Positions 62,693-64,000 of a DNA stretch of 64,000 nt are shown piece after piece (the first letter of the stretch is position 1; every line of letters starts with the position of its first letter). The DNA is from Sulfobacillus benefaciens (GTDB lineage: Bacteria; Bacillota; Sulfobacillia; Sulfobacillales; Sulfobacillaceae), in contig PXYW01000007.1 of assembly GCA_003023695.1 (NCBI GenBank), forward strand, positions 44,536 through 108,535, read 5' to 3'. A program made the position numbers and the translations under genes. The notes under the pieces were generated by a model. The model worked only from the letters and a program-made list of their open reading frames with translations, did no database searches and had not been told where the DNA came from.

Positions 62693-62694
62693 CA

Positions 62695-63558
62695 CTATCG
62701 GTTAGCAATCTGTTCCAGCACCGAGAGTGAAATGGGGTACGCCGTGTTGCAGTAGTGGCACACGACCTCTGCCCCTTTCTCCTGAATCAAGGCCAGCACC
62801 TCTTCTTGTGGCAGGCTTTTGACTATGGCAAGGCTTTTTTCCTCACTGCACTGACACTGATACGCAAGCAACTCCTTTGGATACCATACAATCGGTTCTG
62901 GTAATAAATACCGTAATAAATCGTCTGGGCTTTGACCTTCCGATAAACGATAACTAAGATTGCCCAATTGCTTAAATCGCGATGCAATAGTATCCGCCAC
63001 GGATTCACTACCGGGGAGTGCCTGAATTACTATACCTCCGGCACCTGCTACTAAGCCATTAGTTCCTATCAGAACTCCCACAGCCACCGCGCTGGGGATC
63101 TGTTCCGACTGGAGATAATATCCTGTTAAGTCCTCTCCAATCTCACCGCTAACCAATGCTATCTGTCCTTGGTAAGGAGCTTGTCCAGCTTCTTCTCGAA
63201 CTACCCGCAAAATTCCCTGATCCCCCACTGCCCTTCCTACAGCAAGCTTGCCATCAGGGCGCAGAGGCAAGTCCACAGTGGGGTGCTGGGCCCGTGCTCG
63301 CACCAATCCTCCGGTGCGAACTTCCGCTACTGCTCGGCCTAATGGTCCATCGGCGTCAACCTCAAGCATTATACGAAACTCTGTTTTAAAATCAGCAGCC
63401 AGCATCACCGCACCGCTGATTAGCCGCCCCAAGGCGGCGGCAGCCACGGGTGACGCATTTTGCACAATTTGTACCTGTTGCGCCGTTTTCGTAGTTCTGG
63501 TCGCAATCGCTCGAATTGCGCCATGAGCTGCCGTCGCCTTAACCCGATAGTCTTGCAC
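62695..63558 (-). CDS. hslO: Redox-regulated chaperone Hsp33
   Basis: A 287-residue holdase activated by oxidation. It has the N-terminal alpha/beta domain (ATRTTKTAQQVQIVQNASPVAAAALGRLISGAVML) and the C-terminal zinc-binding CQCS...CHYC motif. All four cysteines are present. A typical length. Fits an organism facing oxidative stress (inference). Confidence 0.96.
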   Translation of the reverse strand: MQDYRVKATAAHGAIRAIATRTTKTAQQVQIVQNASPVAAAALGRLISGAVMLAADFKTEFRIMLEVDADGPLGRAVAEVRTGGLVRARAQHPTVDLPLRPDGKLAVGRAVGDQGILRVVREEAGQAPYQGQIALVSGEIGEDLTGYYLQSEQIPSAVAVGVLIGTNGLVAGAGGIVIQALPGSESVADTIASRFKQLGNLSYRLSEGQSPDDLLRYLLPEPIVWYPKELLAYQCQCSEEKSLAIVKSLPQEEVLALIQEKGAEVVCHYCNTAYPISLSVLEQIANR

Positions 63559-63703
63559 CCATCACCCATCCTTTGGGAACTTATTTCCCCTAGTGTTTGT
63601 CGCGTGCCCAAAATCCTAACACAAATTGCAATACTTTTCCGACCGCTCGCGGTACTTTAACAACCTGCACCCGCATTTTTGCCACGCTCCTCTCGTCACA
63701 TGC

Positions 63704-63925
63704 TTACCGTGCTAAAAAGAGTCGGTACCCAACCCAAATTAATAGTCCTCCCACTAGCAACGGACCCAATCCAGCCCACACCAGCCATAATCCGATACCG
63801 ACCGCCCAAGCCCAAATCGGCAGAACTTTGATCACCAAAACTCCGCCCACTAGTGCGAGTCCGACACCTCCTAGCTTATATGGTAATTGTCGACGGGCCC
63901 GCCATGAACCGCGGATGGGACGCAT
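63704..63925 (-). CDS. Small two-to-three-span membrane protein
   Basis: A 73-residue protein with two long hydrophobic stretches (LGGVGLALVGGVLVIKVLPIWAW and LGPLLVGGLLIWVGY) and a basic N-terminus. ATG 63925 has GGGGGG at 6-7 bases. Not recognised as a named family by eye. Probably real because of the strong SD, hydrophobicity and lack of alternatives on this strand. Confidence 0.6.
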   Translation of the reverse strand: MRPIRGSWRARRQLPYKLGGVGLALVGGVLVIKVLPIWAWAVGIGLWLVWAGLGPLLVGGLLIWVGYRLFLAR

Positions 63926-64000
63926 ACACTTCCCCCCCTTTTGCTGGGCCTCCAGGTGTCACCCATCGTGACACTCATCATGGTACGGAGTTCCTAGCAA

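Noticed and set aside
63597-63971. Plus-strand frame of 124 codons near the right end
   Set aside because: It is antisense to the hydrophobic small gene with a strong SD and has Thr/Pro-rich random composition.
1-64000. CRISPR array, IS element, tRNA or rRNA
   Set aside because: No regular repeats, transposase motifs, cloverleaf with CCA or rRNA signature were seen.

Overview
The window reads as chromosomal DNA of a spore-forming Firmicute, most like Sulfobacillus or a relative (inference from gene families and order, not from a database match). The evidence is two alpha/beta-type SASP genes, germination protease GPR, ComA/ComB sulfolactate enzymes, a YqhV-like gene, two T-box leaders and Bacillus-type gene order (fapR-plsX-fab-acpP-rnc-smc; rsmD-coaD-ylbJ-ylbK-ylbL-yceD-rpmF; rpmB divergent from yloU-yloV-recG). 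An HspR-controlled dnaK-dnaJ-clpB cluster and a UbiB kinase give it a less typical flavour. Most genes lie on the minus strand. No tRNA, rRNA, CRISPR array, insertion sequence or prophage was seen.

Layout. 1-7.1 kb: smc (cut by the window edge), then a plus-strand insertion with an HTH-containing unknown protein, a zinc-ribbon membrane protein and a zinc-ribbon class A PBP, then a GalT-like gene. 7.3-14.8 kb: type II fatty-acid operon fapR-plsX-fabH-fakB(degV)-fabD-fabG-acpP-fabF-rnc, read leftward with several 4-base overlaps and a palindrome at the fapR promoter. 14.9-26.5 kb: rpmF, yceD, ubiB, iadA, a Ser/Asn-rich helical protein, ylbL, ylbK, an inverted YlbJ-like gene, a coiled-coil gene, coaD, rsmD, a deacetylase-like protein lacking its metal ligands, yqhV-like, DUF441, comB, comA. 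26.6-28.7 kb: an MFS pump and two SASP genes with sigma-G-like promoters. 28.7-32.4 kb: a molybdate/tungstate-type ABC operon ending in an XRE-PBP regulator, with a direct repeat over its promoter. 32.4-32.9 kb: a gene-poor stretch with hairpins. 33-37.4 kb: gpr, a membrane glycosyltransferase, a SpoVB-like flippase, a TlpA/ResA-like thioredoxin.

37.5-43.2 kb: hspR-dnaK-dnaJ-clpB. 43.4-46.9 kb: a Yip1-like protein, then murQ-nagA-nagK for amino-sugar recycling. 47.1-50.5 kb: aroF-tyrA-aroA behind a T-box with a UAC (Tyr) specifier candidate. 50.6-57.3 kb: trpE-G-D-C-F-B-A behind a consensus promoter and a T-box with a UGG (Trp) specifier candidate at the aligned position. 57.4-64 kb: an Fsr-like MFS exporter, recG, fakA (yloV), yloU, rpmB, hslO and a small membrane protein.

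How the parts fit. DegV (FakB-like) in the fab operon and YloV (FakA-like) near recG would together phosphorylate exogenous fatty acids and feed PlsX. FapR would sense malonyl-CoA and control the fab operon. The aro and trp operons share chorismate metabolism but appear to read different tRNAs. SASPs, GPR, ComAB, YlbJ-like and the SpoVB-like flippase make 21-37 kb rich in spore functions. Two genes, comB and possibly rsmD, look as if they start at AUU codons.
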